Source of the DNA: Geminocystis herdmanii PCC 6308
Lineage (GTDB): Bacteria > Cyanobacteriota > Cyanobacteriia > Cyanobacteriales > Cyanobacteriaceae
DNA length: 64,000 bases
Reading direction: 5' to 3'
Assembly (NCBI RefSeq): GCF_000332235.1
Contig: NZ_CM001775.1
Coordinates: forward strand, 1,766,230-1,830,229
The translations under genes were made by a program, and so were the position numbers. Numbering within the stretch: position 1 is the first letter of the stretch; every line of letters starts with the position of its first letter. The notes under the pieces were generated by a model. It saw only the letters and a program-made list of their open reading frames with translations, had not been told where the DNA came from and ran no database searches. Of the stretch, positions 9,146 through 18,297 are shown piece by piece.

Positions 9146-10447
9146 ATGTCCAGACTTGGTAGAAGAAAATTTCTCTTATATGGTTCTGCTACGATCGGCA
9201 CAAGTATATTATTGAAAGCCTGTGCTGATGCCCCTCCAGCAGATGATACCGCCGTTACTCCCACAGAAACTCCCACCAGTGGAGATACCATCAAAGTGGG
9301 TATTTTACACTCCCTAAGCGGTACAATGGCGATTAGTGAAACCAGCGTGGTGGATGCAGAAAAATTAGCTATCAAAGAAATTAATGCCTCTGGCGGTGTT
9401 TTAGGCAAACAAATCGAAGCCATTGTGGAAGATGGACAATCTAACTGGGATACTTTTGCAGAAAAAGCGAATAAACTTATAGATCAAGATAAAGTCAGTA
9501 CTGTATTTGGTTGTTGGACTTCGGCTAGTCGTAAAGCTGTATTGCCAGTTTTCGAGTCCAAAAAACATATGCTCTGGTATCCTGTACAGTATGAAGGACA
9601 AGAATGTTCTAATAATATATTTTACACGGGAGCGGCCCCTAACCAACAAATTGAACCTGCGGTGGATTGGTTATTAGAAAACAAAGGTAAAGAGTTTTTC
9701 CTAGTTGGTTCAGATTATGTTTTCCCCCGTACTGCAAACACCATCATTAAAGCCCAATTAGAAGCCAAAGGCGGTAAAGTTGTCGGAGAGGATTATTTAC
9801 CTTTAGGAAACACTGAAGTAACTCCTATTATCAGTAAAATTAAAACGGCGTTACCTAACGGGGGCGTAATTTTTAACAGTCTTAACGGTGATAGTAACGT
9901 GGCTTTCTTCAAACAAATTCAGGCGGCAGGTTTAACTCCTGATAAATACCCTGTTATGTCTGTAAGTATTGCGGAAGAAGAAGTACAACAAATTGGGGTT
10001 GATTACCTCAAAGGACATTATGCGGCATGGAACTATTTTCAAACCGTTGAAAGTCCTGAAAATACAAAATTTGTCGAGGCTTTCAAAGCGGAATACGGTC
10101 AAGATCGTGTAGTAAATGATCCTATGGAAGCGGCTTATACTATGGTTTATCTCTGGAAACAAGCCGTAGAAACCGCAGGTAGTGTGGATGATATTGAGAA
10201 GGTTCGATCGAGCGCCGTAGGACAAACTTTTGCTGCTCCCCATGGTGCTGTTACACTATTACCTAATCATCATATTGCTAAAACCGTGCGTATTGGTCAA
10301 GTGAGAGATGATGGTTTATTTGATATTGTCTATGCTACTGATGGACCCATCGACGCAGTGCCTTGGAATCAGTTTGTAGCTGAAACCAAAGGTTATTCTT
10401 GTGACTGGACTGATCCTGCTAAGGGTGGTAAGTTTAAAATGAGCTAG
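9146..10447 (+). CDS. urtA: urea ABC transporter, substrate-binding lipoprotein UrtA
   Basis: This 433-residue periplasmic binding protein belongs to the urea branch of the branched-chain amino acid/amide receptor family. The N-terminus has a twin-arginine motif (GRRKFLLYG) followed by a hydrophobic core and the lipobox LLKAC with C26, so it is probably a Tat-exported lipoprotein. Family hallmarks include [40 protein letters not shown] and YPVQYEGQE. The permease and ATPase genes urtB-E are not next to it, and the following gene is on the opposite strand, so this is a detached urtA. Regulation by NtcA is indicated by the promoter at 9066-9107. Confidence 0.94.
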   Translation: MSRLGRRKFLLYGSATIGTSILLKACADAPPADDTAVTPTETPTSGDTIKVGILHSLSGTMAISETSVVDAEKLAIKEINASGGVLGKQIEAIVEDGQSNWDTFAEKANKLIDQDKVSTVFGCWTSASRKAVLPVFESKKHMLWYPVQYEGQECSNNIFYTGAAPNQQIEPAVDWLLENKGKEFFLVGSDYVFPRTANTIIKAQLEAKGGKVVGEDYLPLGNTEVTPIISKIKTALPNGGVIFNSLNGDSNVAFFKQIQAAGLTPDKYPVMSVSIAEEEVQQIGVDYLKGHYAAWNYFQTVESPENTKFVEAFKAEYGQDRVVNDPMEAAYTMVYLWKQAVETAGSVDDIEKVRSSAVGQTFAAPHGAVTLLPNHHIAKTVRIGQVRDDGLFDIVYATDGPIDAVPWNQFVAETKGYSCDWTDPAKGGKFKMS

Positions 10448-10549
10448 GAAGAATTAAGAATTAAGAATTAAAAATTAAGAATTAATGAGTGAAAAAAAGA
10501 GTTCAATAAATTGAACTTTACACTATTAGCCGTGTAATAAATTACACGG
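10448..10549. repeat. AAGAATT heptamer repeat plus two palindromes
   Basis: After urtA come about five copies of an AAGAATT-type repeat (10448-10487). Two perfect palindromes follow: AGTTCAATAAATTGAACT (10500-10517) and CCGTGTAATAAATTACACGG (10530-10549). They might end transcription of the converging genes, but neither is followed by a T run. The same two palindromes recur in the opposite order at 11885-11933. Confidence 0.65.
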
Positions 10550-10579
10550 TGGATTATTCATTAACACCCTAATTCCTCA

Positions 10580-11782
10580 TTATTCAACCCTCATCATAAC
10601 TAGCTGTTTTTTGATCAACGATCGAACTCCATCGAGACTAAAATTAGTTTGAGCAATAATATTTTTTACCGTTAAATTTGCTTGAGGATTTTTAGCGCAA
10701 TATTGCATAAAAATAAACTCCTCATCATTAACGGTAATCGGTTGAAATTGATAGTCTAATAAACTCTTACTTTCCCAACCAAAAATACAAGGATTTAACT
10801 CAGGTTTAGCTTGTTGAAGTCGATCGTCATCTTCCCAATTTTCCCTTATTAAAGGCGGTTTACTCAAGAAAAATTCATAATGAGTAATATTATCAGGATC
10901 GAGTAATTCTATTAAACGAAAACGCTCTTGATGAGTTAAATTATTCGCCCGATTAATTAAGTCTTGATTTTTGCCAATTAATCTATCTAATTGCCATATA
11001 TCAGGGTTAGAAAAACCGATAAATTCTAAACCAGAAGCATTAATAAAATCGAATAAAGTATCAATATTGTAATCCGTTTCGCAGGGATGCACATACATAT
11101 CCGCAAAACATTCATCTCGTTGATTTTCCCATTGCCAACGCTCTTTTTCTCTCCTCACTAAACGATTATTTTCAGGTAAAGTCGCAAAAACATCTCTACC
11201 AACTTTCACCCCGTCTGTGTAATCTCCTCTTTTGTCACCCTGTAGAAGTGCGATCGCCTGTTGCATCAAAGAAATTTCCCATCTGCCCAATTCACCATAA
11301 ACGAAGATGTGCATAATGCCCCCCTCCGCCAATTTTTCAGCTAAATTTTTGATGCCAATTTCGGGTTCGGGTAAATGATGTAATACACCAACGGAGTTAA
11401 TTAAATCAAAAGTACCCTCTAAAGTATGAGCAGATTCCAGGGGAAGTTGTTTAAAAGTAATTGTACCGTGAAAGTTATTTAATACCCCCGATTTTTCGAG
11501 GCGTTTTTGTGCCATTGCTAAGGCATTTTCGCTTATATCAACGGCGATAATTTCTGCATAGGGATTATGTAAAACTAAATATTCCGTTCCCGAACCTGTA
11601 CCACAACCAGCATCCAAAATGCGGATTTTTTCCCGTTGGGGTTTCATTCCCGTACAAAAATTATAGACAGATTGATAATGCCAACGCCAATTATAACCCG
11701 GAGGTGGTTCATCTAATAAAGGATCAGGAGGAAAGGGATATGTGTTATAAAGTTTTTGAACGGCTTTTCTAACTTCGGACAT
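10580..11782 (-). CDS. class I SAM-dependent methyltransferase
   Basis: This 400-residue protein contains a Rossmann methyltransferase domain in its first half, with motif I ILDAGCGTGSGTEYLV near residue 60, the acidic residue of EIIAVDIS after it, and GTFDLINSVGVLHHLPE as motif IV. The N-terminus starts with a YNTYPFPPDPLLDEPPPGYNWRWHYQS segment, and the C-terminal half is alpha-helical without a motif I recognise. Proteins of this layout are common in cyanobacteria, but the substrate is unknown to me. It is bracketed by copies of the same palindrome pair. The start is ATG at 11782. Confidence 0.82.
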   Translation of the reverse strand: MSEVRKAVQKLYNTYPFPPDPLLDEPPPGYNWRWHYQSVYNFCTGMKPQREKIRILDAGCGTGSGTEYLVLHNPYAEIIAVDISENALAMAQKRLEKSGVLNNFHGTITFKQLPLESAHTLEGTFDLINSVGVLHHLPEPEIGIKNLAEKLAEGGIMHIFVYGELGRWEISLMQQAIALLQGDKRGDYTDGVKVGRDVFATLPENNRLVRREKERWQWENQRDECFADMYVHPCETDYNIDTLFDFINASGLEFIGFSNPDIWQLDRLIGKNQDLINRANNLTHQERFRLIELLDPDNITHYEFFLSKPPLIRENWEDDDRLQQAKPELNPCIFGWESKSLLDYQFQPITVNDEEFIFMQYCAKNPQANLTVKNIIAQTNFSLDGVRSLIKKQLVMMRVE

Positions 11783-11884
11783 TTTTATTTATACTTATTA
11801 TTGATCAACTCTTTATTATCGATCGAAATGGCATCATTCTACATTGTGATTGGGAAGTAGGAAACAAAGCAATAAGCAATCTCA

Positions 11885-11933
11885 CTGTGTAATAAATTAC
11901 ACAGCTATTATGATCACGTTCAATAAATTGAAC
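11885..11933. repeat. second copy of the palindrome pair, reversed order
   Basis: CTGTGTAATAAATTACACAG (11885-11904) and GTTCAATAAATTGAAC (11918-11933) repeat the two palindromes found at 10500-10549 in the opposite order. This copy lies between divergent genes, so it cannot be a terminator there. The 253-bp spacer 11783-12035 otherwise holds only A/T-rich promoter-like sequence. Confidence 0.65.
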
Positions 11934-12035
11934 TCTCAATTTTGGAAGGGGGCAACATTGCTAATTATTAACAAAATATATTTTTCCACGAAATAACTGA
12001 TAGACTAAACTTTTAATAGTCTCTTAATCAATGCT

Positions 12036-12350
12036 ATGGCTAAAAATAGAGAACAAAATCTGGATAAATTTCAATTATCATTATATTTAATGCCGATATT
12101 TGGACCTATTTGGGCATTAATTAACTTAAAACTTTTTTCTTATAATCTCAATTCACAACAGAAAAAAACAGGTAAAATTTCTGTTAACTTAGGTTTGGCA
12201 TGGTTAATAAGTTATAGTACTTTATGGTTAGGAGGAAGTCTTGCTTCTGATGTTATTTCTTTTAGATTACTTTATCTTAATGGCATAATTACTACTACTT
12301 ATTTTTTAGTTTGTTTAATTTTAATTACTCGGCTTTGGAGTAAAAAATAA
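12036..12350 (+). CDS. small membrane protein, uncharacterised
   Basis: This 104-residue protein appears to have three transmembrane helices: LSLYLMPIFGPIWALINLKLF at about residues 16-35, VNLGLAWLISYSTLWLGGSL near 52-72, and LLYLNGIITTTYFLVCLILI near 79-98. The N-terminus is charged and likely cytoplasmic. I do not recognise the family, although the arrangement recalls small DUF4870-like proteins. It lies 45 bp upstream of cbiT on the same strand and may share its transcript. Confidence 0.65.
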   Translation: MAKNREQNLDKFQLSLYLMPIFGPIWALINLKLFSYNLNSQQKKTGKISVNLGLAWLISYSTLWLGGSLASDVISFRLLYLNGIITTTYFLVCLILITRLWSKK

Positions 12351-12395
12351 CAACTAAAAACGATTATTTATTATTCTTTATTACTAATAATTATT

Positions 12396-12989
12396 ATGAT
12401 TTGGCAATATAAAACTCCCGGTATTCCTGATGAACTTTTTGAAAGATTAGACGGTATTCCCCTCACAAAAAAAGAAGTTAGATTACTAATTTTATCGGCA
12501 TTAAAATTAAAAGAAAATTCTGTTATTTGGGATATAGGGGCTGGAACTGGTACAGTATCGATCGAAATAGCTTTATTATGTCCTCAAACAAAAGTTATTG
12601 CCATTGAAAGAGATGCAGATGTAGCAAACTTAATTAAAAAAAATTGTGAGGTTTTTCAAGTAAAAAATGTCGAAGTAATCGAAGGAAATGCTCCTGATTG
12701 TTTTACAAAATTAACACAAAAGCCCGATCGAGTTTTTATTGGGGGAGGAAAGTCTGTCAAAAATATCTTATTGACTCTCTGGGATTATTTACCCTCCGAA
12801 GGGAAAGTGGTGGCAATGGCTAGTAATTTAGAAAATCTGTATCAACTTTCTGAAGGTTTTGCTCAACTACGAGCCTGTAATATTGAAGTTGTACAATCTT
12901 CCATTAACCGTTTAGAAACAAGGGGATTAAGTCAAGTATTCGCTGCGATCGCACCTGTATTTATTTTGAGTGGTGAAAAAATTAGTTAA
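12396..12989 (+). CDS. cbiT: cobalt-precorrin C15-methyltransferase (decarboxylating) CbiT
   Basis: This 197-residue methyltransferase matches CbiT, which methylates C15 and decarboxylates the acetate side chain of the corrin ring precursor in cobalamin synthesis. Family features are GIPDELFERLDGIPLTKKEVR at the N-terminus, the SAM loop IWDIGAGTGTVSIEIALL near residue 45, the acidic VIAIERDAD, and VFIGGGKS near residue 113. In many bacteria CbiT is fused with or next to CbiE; here no CbiE gene is adjacent. No cobalamin riboswitch was seen upstream. Confidence 0.9.
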   Translation: MIWQYKTPGIPDELFERLDGIPLTKKEVRLLILSALKLKENSVIWDIGAGTGTVSIEIALLCPQTKVIAIERDADVANLIKKNCEVFQVKNVEVIEGNAPDCFTKLTQKPDRVFIGGGKSVKNILLTLWDYLPSEGKVVAMASNLENLYQLSEGFAQLRACNIEVVQSSINRLETRGLSQVFAAIAPVFILSGEKIS

Positions 12990-13021
12990 TCAGGAGATAA
13001 GGAGAGAGGAGAAATATTTAT

Positions 13022-15034
13022 TTATCGGAGATTTTGTTGAGAAGAAGAACGACGATTTTTTTTCGTATTATTAGAGTTAGAAGTCGATTTTTGAGTATAT
13101 TTAGGAATAGTAAAATAGAATTGACTTCCTTTATTTTTACCTTGGGATTCTGCCCAAATTTCTCCCCCCCAATTCTTCACAATTTGCCGACAAATGGCTA
13201 ATCCTAATCCCGTGCCTCCTGCCGATCGTCTTAATGCGCCTTCTTCCTGATAAAATCGATCGAACACTTGTTTTAATTTTTCTGGTTCGATTCCTCTCCC
13301 ATTATCTGATACCATAACTTTTAATTGACTAGGATTTTTTTCTTCAACTTGGATGATAATTTGTCCTTTTTTATCGGTAAATTTACAAGCATTATCCAAT
13401 AATTTACTCAAGACTTCTACCAACCATTCTCCATCGGCTTCCACTAAAACCATAGAATCGAGAATAAAGTTATTAATGGAAGGGATATTACTTTGATCTT
13501 GTCTCGATCGAATATGAGATAATGATAAATCAACACATTCTTGCAAAGATAAAGGCTCAGGATTCCATTCCACCGTACCACTTTCGAGGCGGGAGAGGGT
13601 AAGAAAATCTTGCACTAATTTACGCATTCTTTCCGCATCTTCTAAGGCTGTACTTAACATCACTTGTCTTAATTCTGGTGACATATCAGGTTCATTCGCC
13701 AAACTTTCTAAACATACCTGAATGGTAGAAAGGGGAGTACGCAATTCATGTCCCGTAATCGCTACTAAATTCGAGCGTGTTCGATCGAGAGCCTCCAATT
13801 GTTCATTAAGGTCTTCTAAATTAGCATAAGACTCCGCTTGAATCAAGGCAACCCCCACTTGAGTAGCAATAGCATCTACTAACGCAATATCTTCGGGTTT
13901 CCATGTGACGGGCATAGAGTCACAATGATGTAATTCCATCATCCCCAATAATTTCCCTTGATAAAGTATCGGCACAATTAGCCATGAAATGATGGAGCAA
14001 CTATTGACTAATTGTGATAATAATGATTTATTATTCTGAATACGAGGATCGATCGAAACATCATCAATACTTAAAGATTCCCGTAAAGTCAACACTTCCT
14101 CAAACAAAGGATTCGCTTTAACCGGCCAACTTTTGCCCTTAATTGATTTTATCTTACCATTCAAAAACTCGTGTTGAATTTCCGCATTTAAGTCCGTTTC
14201 CTGACAACGATAAATCAAACAACGACAAACATCTAACCCCTCTCCTAACTTATCCACTGCCACTTGTAAGATTTGATCAGGATCGAGCGATCGACGTATT
14301 GCTTCCGTAATCGAATTAAGTAATCGTTCTTTTTTCTCCTTGACACTCAAAAAACGATTAGCCTTAATCAGTTTATATTGTCCAGCCTGTAAATATGTTA
14401 CCAACCTTTGTACAAAAGGATCAGGATTGGAACTAGAGGAAAATTCTAAGGGCGTACTTGTGATATTGTCAATATCACTGCAATAAAGTTCTAACGCCTC
14501 ATCTATTTTACCCTTCAATTCGGGGCGATAATTGACAATGCGTTTTAGTAATATTACTGCTGATTTTTGACTTACAGTTCGATCGAACGTCCAAATCCCC
14601 TCAAAACGGCGACTATTATCCATAGCTATTTCCGAGGCTTGAGTTTTAGGATGATGGGTTTTTTCCCGACAAATTAAACAATTAGCATAATGTTTGGCAA
14701 TTACCACTAAATGCCATTCGTGAATTAACTCATCTTCAGGGGTAAAAGCGATTTTTTCATACACATCCGAAATACTGCTAAACTCAGTTTCAGGAGCAGC
14801 CAAAACGTAAACATGGGGAGAAATACGCCCAATACGTTGATAGCGGTGGGCTTCTTGACGATAAAACCTTTCCTTTTGAAAACTAGCGATAATTAAAGGT
14901 TGTTCATCTCCCGCCAAAACTTGATCTTCCATGGCATGGGATAAAGCCGTCAGAGAAGACTTAAAATACATTTGAGAGCGCCATTGGGGGAAGGCTGTTA
15001 ATAAATCGGTAACGACAGAATTAGGATTACTCAT
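13022..15034 (-). CDS. sensor histidine kinase, DICT-GAF-HisKA-HATPase
   Basis: This 670-residue soluble kinase has an N-terminal DICT-type sensory domain (about residues 20-200) and a GAF domain (about 245-410, including LLGMMELHHCDSMPVTW). The HisKA domain follows, with its phosphorylated histidine in AITGHELRTPLSTIQ near residue 428. The ATPase domain has N box LLDNACKFTDKKG, G1 VSDNGRGIE and G2 GGTGLGLAICRQIV. No transmembrane helix is visible. DICT domains are known from cyanobacterial light-related and two-component sensors, but the ligand here is unknown. No response regulator is adjacent. ATG at 15034 was chosen over a preceding TTG. Confidence 0.9.
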   Translation of the reverse strand: MSNPNSVVTDLLTAFPQWRSQMYFKSSLTALSHAMEDQVLAGDEQPLIIASFQKERFYRQEAHRYQRIGRISPHVYVLAAPETEFSSISDVYEKIAFTPEDELIHEWHLVVIAKHYANCLICREKTHHPKTQASEIAMDNSRRFEGIWTFDRTVSQKSAVILLKRIVNYRPELKGKIDEALELYCSDIDNITSTPLEFSSSSNPDPFVQRLVTYLQAGQYKLIKANRFLSVKEKKERLLNSITEAIRRSLDPDQILQVAVDKLGEGLDVCRCLIYRCQETDLNAEIQHEFLNGKIKSIKGKSWPVKANPLFEEVLTLRESLSIDDVSIDPRIQNNKSLLSQLVNSCSIISWLIVPILYQGKLLGMMELHHCDSMPVTWKPEDIALVDAIATQVGVALIQAESYANLEDLNEQLEALDRTRSNLVAITGHELRTPLSTIQVCLESLANEPDMSPELRQVMLSTALEDAERMRKLVQDFLTLSRLESGTVEWNPEPLSLQECVDLSLSHIRSRQDQSNIPSINNFILDSMVLVEADGEWLVEVLSKLLDNACKFTDKKGQIIIQVEEKNPSQLKVMVSDNGRGIEPEKLKQVFDRFYQEEGALRRSAGGTGLGLAICRQIVKNWGGEIWAESQGKNKGSQFYFTIPKYTQKSTSNSNNTKKNRRSSSQQNLR

Positions 15035-15173
15035 CAAGTCTGCTTAATGTTGCTTTCAGCTTTAATGCTGTAAAAATATTAATAACCTATCACAAATAAT
15101 TGCTTTAAATTCTATCCTACATTAGTTAGTCATCCCTCGTCATCAATCAAATTTTAATTTATGTTAAGAAAAC

Positions 15174-15302
15174 AATGGAGAATGGAGAATGGAGAATGGA
15201 GAATGGAGAATGGAGAATGGAGAATGGAGAATGGAGAATGGAGAATGGAGAATGGAGAATGGAGAATGGAGAATGGAGAATGGAGAATGGAGAATGGAGA
15301 AT
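15174..15302. repeat. GGAGAAT seven-base tandem repeat, 18 perfect copies
   Basis: From 15177 to 15302 the unit GGAGAAT repeats 18 times without error, with a partial copy in front. Because seven is not a multiple of three and the unit contains no stop in any phase, it is open in several frames on both strands. That generates false peptides such as (MENGEWR)n. It lies between the start of the histidine kinase gene and the end of the NIL-ferredoxin gene. It belongs to the class of cyanobacterial short tandemly repeated repetitive (STRR) heptamers. Confidence 0.95.
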
Positions 15303-15378
15303 TAAAAAATATCTTCTTTTCTTCGGAGTCTCCCCAACACCCCAACACCCTAATTCCTTGATTTATTGCAAAAGTCTA

Positions 15379-15783
15379 TTATAAGTTAGCTGTAATAGCT
15401 TGTACAGGACAAGTAGGAATACACTGCTCACACACGACGCAAGTCTGTTGTCGAAACTGTAGTTTATAAGTACTAGCATTCAATGTTAAAGATTCCGTAG
15501 GGCATACTCCCGTACATAATCCACAATGTACGCAAATATTTTCATCAATCATGATCTCTCCTGTGGTAAGAGAAACATTAATATTGTTTGCTTTCATCCA
15601 GTCAATGGCAGCATCTAATTGATCTATATCTCCCGACAATTCTAATACTAATTTTCCCACTTGATTGGGTGCAACTTGTCCTCGTATGATATTAGCGGCG
15701 ATGTTAAAATCTTTCGCTAATCGATAGGTGACGGGCATTTGTACTACGCTTCGGGGAAAAGTTAAATTTACTCTCTTTTTCAT
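15379..15783 (-). CDS. NIL domain 4Fe-4S ferredoxin-type protein
   Basis: This 134-residue protein joins an N-terminal NIL domain (about residues 1-75, the ACT-like domain first named from methionine ABC ATPases) to two 4Fe-4S binding motifs. The motifs are CVHCGLCTGVCP and CVVCEQCIPTCP, giving eight cysteines for two clusters. It is small and soluble. The NIL domain may bind an amino acid or thiol compound and link it to electron transfer; in other organisms similar proteins are linked to sulfur amino acid metabolism. The start is ATG at 15783. Confidence 0.87.
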   Translation of the reverse strand: MKKRVNLTFPRSVVQMPVTYRLAKDFNIAANIIRGQVAPNQVGKLVLELSGDIDQLDAAIDWMKANNINVSLTTGEIMIDENICVHCGLCTGVCPTESLTLNASTYKLQFRQQTCVVCEQCIPTCPVQAITANL

Positions 15784-15810
15784 AGGTATTTGTTAATCGG
15801 TTATAAGCTA

Positions 15811-15837
15811 GTTTGTAGTGATGGCTAAAGTCATTTT
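15811..15837. repeat. GTTTGTAGT-hairpin dispersed repeat, copy 1
   Basis: GTTTGTAGT is followed by a short imperfect palindrome (GATGGCTAAAGTCATT). The same nine bases followed by different hairpins occur at 24668, 25906 and 37603 and, on the other strand, at 36668-36692. It sits in the divergent spacer between the ferredoxin-like gene and tal. Confidence 0.6.
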
Positions 15838-15921
15838 ATTATAAGTATTTAAAGAAATATTTAATTTTTTTATGATTATCATGGAAAAATAATCCTCTTT
15901 AAAAATTGAGTTGAGACAAAA

Positions 15922-17097
15922 ATGACTAATTTACTAGAACAATTAAAACAATACACCATCGTCGTGGCAGATACGGGAGAAATTCAAGCCATTGAAAATT
16001 TTACTCCTAGAGACACTACCACCAATCCTTCTCTGATAACGGCGGCTGCCCAAATGCCCGAATATCAAAGTATTGTTGATGATACTTTAAAATTGGCTAG
16101 ACAGGAGTTAGGGGAAAAAGCTGATATTGATACAGTGGTGAAACTTGCCATTGACTGGTTAGCCGTTGCCTTTGGTAAACAAATCTTAAATATTGTACCG
16201 GGGAGGGTTTCCACTGAAGTTGATGCTCGTTTATCCTATGATACCCAAGGTTCGATCGAAAAAGCGCGTTATTTAATTTCCCAATATGAAAAAGCGGGGA
16301 TTCCAAAAGAGCGTATTTTAATTAAAATTGCATCTACATGGGAAGGTATCAAAGCCGCCGAAATTCTCGAAAAAGAAGGTATCCACTGCAATTTAACCTT
16401 ATTATTCGGTTTTCATCAAGCGGTAGCCTGTGCCGAAGCTGGAGTTACCCTGATTTCTCCTTTTGTGGGTAGAATTCTTGATTGGTATAAGAAAACCACT
16501 GGTAAAGATTATACTGGTGCAGATGATCCGGGGGTGCAATCCGTGACGGAAATTTACAATTACTATAAAAAATTCGGCTATAAAACCGAAGTCATGGGAG
16601 CAAGTTTTCGCAATATTAGCGAAATTATTGAACTTACGGGCTGTGATTTATTAACTATTTCTCCTAAACTTTTAGAACAATTAAGTAATACACAAGGAGA
16701 TTTGCTTCGTAAATTATGCCCTGAGACGGCTTTAAACCTTGATATTGAGCGAATAACCGTTGATAAGGCTACTTTTGACAAAATGCACTCAGAAGATGCT
16801 ATGGCTTCGGAAAAACTAGAGGAAGGTATTATCGGATTTACAAAAGCCTTAGAAACTCTTGAACAACTTTTAGCGACTCGCTTAAAAAGGTTAGAAGGGG
16901 ATAAATCTTTAGCCCATGCAGTGGCAGATATTTTTCATGTCTATGATTTAGATGGTGATGGTTTTATTTCCAGAGAAGAATGGGCAGGCGCTGATGCGGT
17001 GTTTGATGCTATTGATATTAACCATGATGGTAAAATTACCCCTGAAGAAATGGCTTCTGGTTTAGGTGCGATCGTCTATTTAGCTCAAACAACCTAA
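15922..17097 (+). CDS. tal: transaldolase with C-terminal EF-hand pair
   Basis: This 391-residue protein is a TalB-type transaldolase, moving a three-carbon unit between sugar phosphates in the pentose phosphate pathway. The Schiff-base lysine lies in [12 protein letters not shown] near residue 135, and the N-terminal [10 protein letters not shown] is typical. After about residue 330 there are two EF-hand loops, [12 protein letters not shown] (near 341-352) and [12 protein letters not shown] (near 363-374), each with the expected acidic and glycine positions. A calcium-binding tail is known on cyanobacterial transaldolases and suggests Ca2+ control. The start is ATG at 15922. Confidence 0.95.
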   Translation: MTNLLEQLKQYTIVVADTGEIQAIENFTPRDTTTNPSLITAAAQMPEYQSIVDDTLKLARQELGEKADIDTVVKLAIDWLAVAFGKQILNIVPGRVSTEVDARLSYDTQGSIEKARYLISQYEKAGIPKERILIKIASTWEGIKAAEILEKEGIHCNLTLLFGFHQAVACAEAGVTLISPFVGRILDWYKKTTGKDYTGADDPGVQSVTEIYNYYKKFGYKTEVMGASFRNISEIIELTGCDLLTISPKLLEQLSNTQGDLLRKLCPETALNLDIERITVDKATFDKMHSEDAMASEKLEEGIIGFTKALETLEQLLATRLKRLEGDKSLAHAVADIFHVYDLDGDGFISREEWAGADAVFDAIDINHDGKITPEEMASGLGAIVYLAQTT

Positions 17098-17223
17098 CCT
17101 ATTAGGATAAAAAAAGATGTGTTATGATCAATTTTCAATTCTGGATAATTGACTTTAATGACAAAAAGTGAGGTCGATCGAGTATAATTTTAGACTCGTT
17201 GCAGTAATTTATCACTCAAAGGA

Positions 17224-18168
17224 ATGTCTAAATCTAATTATCATCTTTATAACGCCGTGTCAGGGGTTTTCGGGGGAATATTATTTGTCTTCCTTGCTCA
17301 TTCTGTGGCATTATCTCAAGAGATTGATACTGTCACGAGCAATAATTTCTCAGAAGTAAATATTTTTCAAGCCTTTATTTTAGGCATGATTCAAGGATTA
17401 ACAGAATTTATCCCCATTAGTAGCACAGCCCATTTAAAGGTGATACCTTTAGCTTTAGGATGGAACGATCCGGGAGTTTCTTTTACTGCTATTATCCAAC
17501 TAGGAAGTATTGTGGCGGTTTTATGGTATTTTCGTCAAGATTTAAGCAATTTAACCCAAGGTATTTTTAAGTCGATCGAAAAAAAAAATTATGATACCCA
17601 AGAGTTTAAAATCGGTTTAGGTATCGCCATCGGTACAATTCCCATTGTTATCTGTGGGTTGGCTTTAAAACTTCTTGTCACAGATTTAGATAACGCTGGT
17701 TTTCGCAGTCTCAAAACTATTGCTATTGCTTCGATCGTCATGGCTATATTATTAGGTATCGCCGAAAAAATAGGCACTCATAAACGCAATTTTGACCAAT
17801 TATCCACAAAAGACGGTATTCTCATGGGATTAGCTGAAGCCCTAGCCCTTATACCCGGTGTTTCTCGCTCAGGCTCAACTATTACCGCAGGATTGTTTCT
17901 CAACTTAGAAAGGGCAACCGCAGCTCGTTTTTCTTTCTTACTAGGTATTCCAGCTATTACTCTAGCAGGTTTAGTAGAACTAAAAGACGTTTTTGATCAA
18001 ACCCTAACCTTTTCCTCTTTAATACCTTTAACCATTGGTTTAATCTCCTCTTGGATTTTTTCCTATCTTTCCATCGCTTGGTTAATTCGCTTTTTACAAA
18101 AACAAAATACTTGGGTTTTCGTGTGGTATCGTCTTATTTTTGGCGTTGCAATTCTGATAACGTTTTAA
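17224..18168 (+). CDS. uppP: undecaprenyl-diphosphatase UppP (BacA family)
   Basis: This 314-residue membrane phosphatase recycles undecaprenyl pyrophosphate for peptidoglycan and surface polysaccharide synthesis. The two active-site motifs are visible: GLTEFIPISSTAHL near residue 57 and PGVSRSGSTITAG near residue 210. The family core starts near residue 43. The first 40 residues form an additional hydrophobic segment (AVSGVFGGILFVFLAHSVAL) resembling a signal peptide, so the protein is longer than the usual 265-275 residues. A start further in cannot be excluded, because AAAGGA lies immediately against the ATG at 17224. Confidence 0.92.
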   Translation: MSKSNYHLYNAVSGVFGGILFVFLAHSVALSQEIDTVTSNNFSEVNIFQAFILGMIQGLTEFIPISSTAHLKVIPLALGWNDPGVSFTAIIQLGSIVAVLWYFRQDLSNLTQGIFKSIEKKNYDTQEFKIGLGIAIGTIPIVICGLALKLLVTDLDNAGFRSLKTIAIASIVMAILLGIAEKIGTHKRNFDQLSTKDGILMGLAEALALIPGVSRSGSTITAGLFLNLERATAARFSFLLGIPAITLAGLVELKDVFDQTLTFSSLIPLTIGLISSWIFSYLSIAWLIRFLQKQNTWVFVWYRLIFGVAILITF

Positions 18169-18297
18169 TCAATATGCTCATCAAAAATAATATAAATTGC
18201 GAAAATAAATGATAACGTAATAATATACTTTTCCCTTCAAGGTTATTTTCAACTAAACATTTTTAGTTAAAATAATATTTTGAAGTATCATAAAAAT

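Noticed and set aside
10530-10549. Strong terminator for urtA
   Set aside because: The palindrome has no T run and recurs between divergent genes at 11885, so a repeat element is more likely.
15154-15384. Overlapping frames on both strands with repeated peptides
   Set aside because: They are produced by the GGAGAAT tandem repeat, which has no stop codon in any phase.
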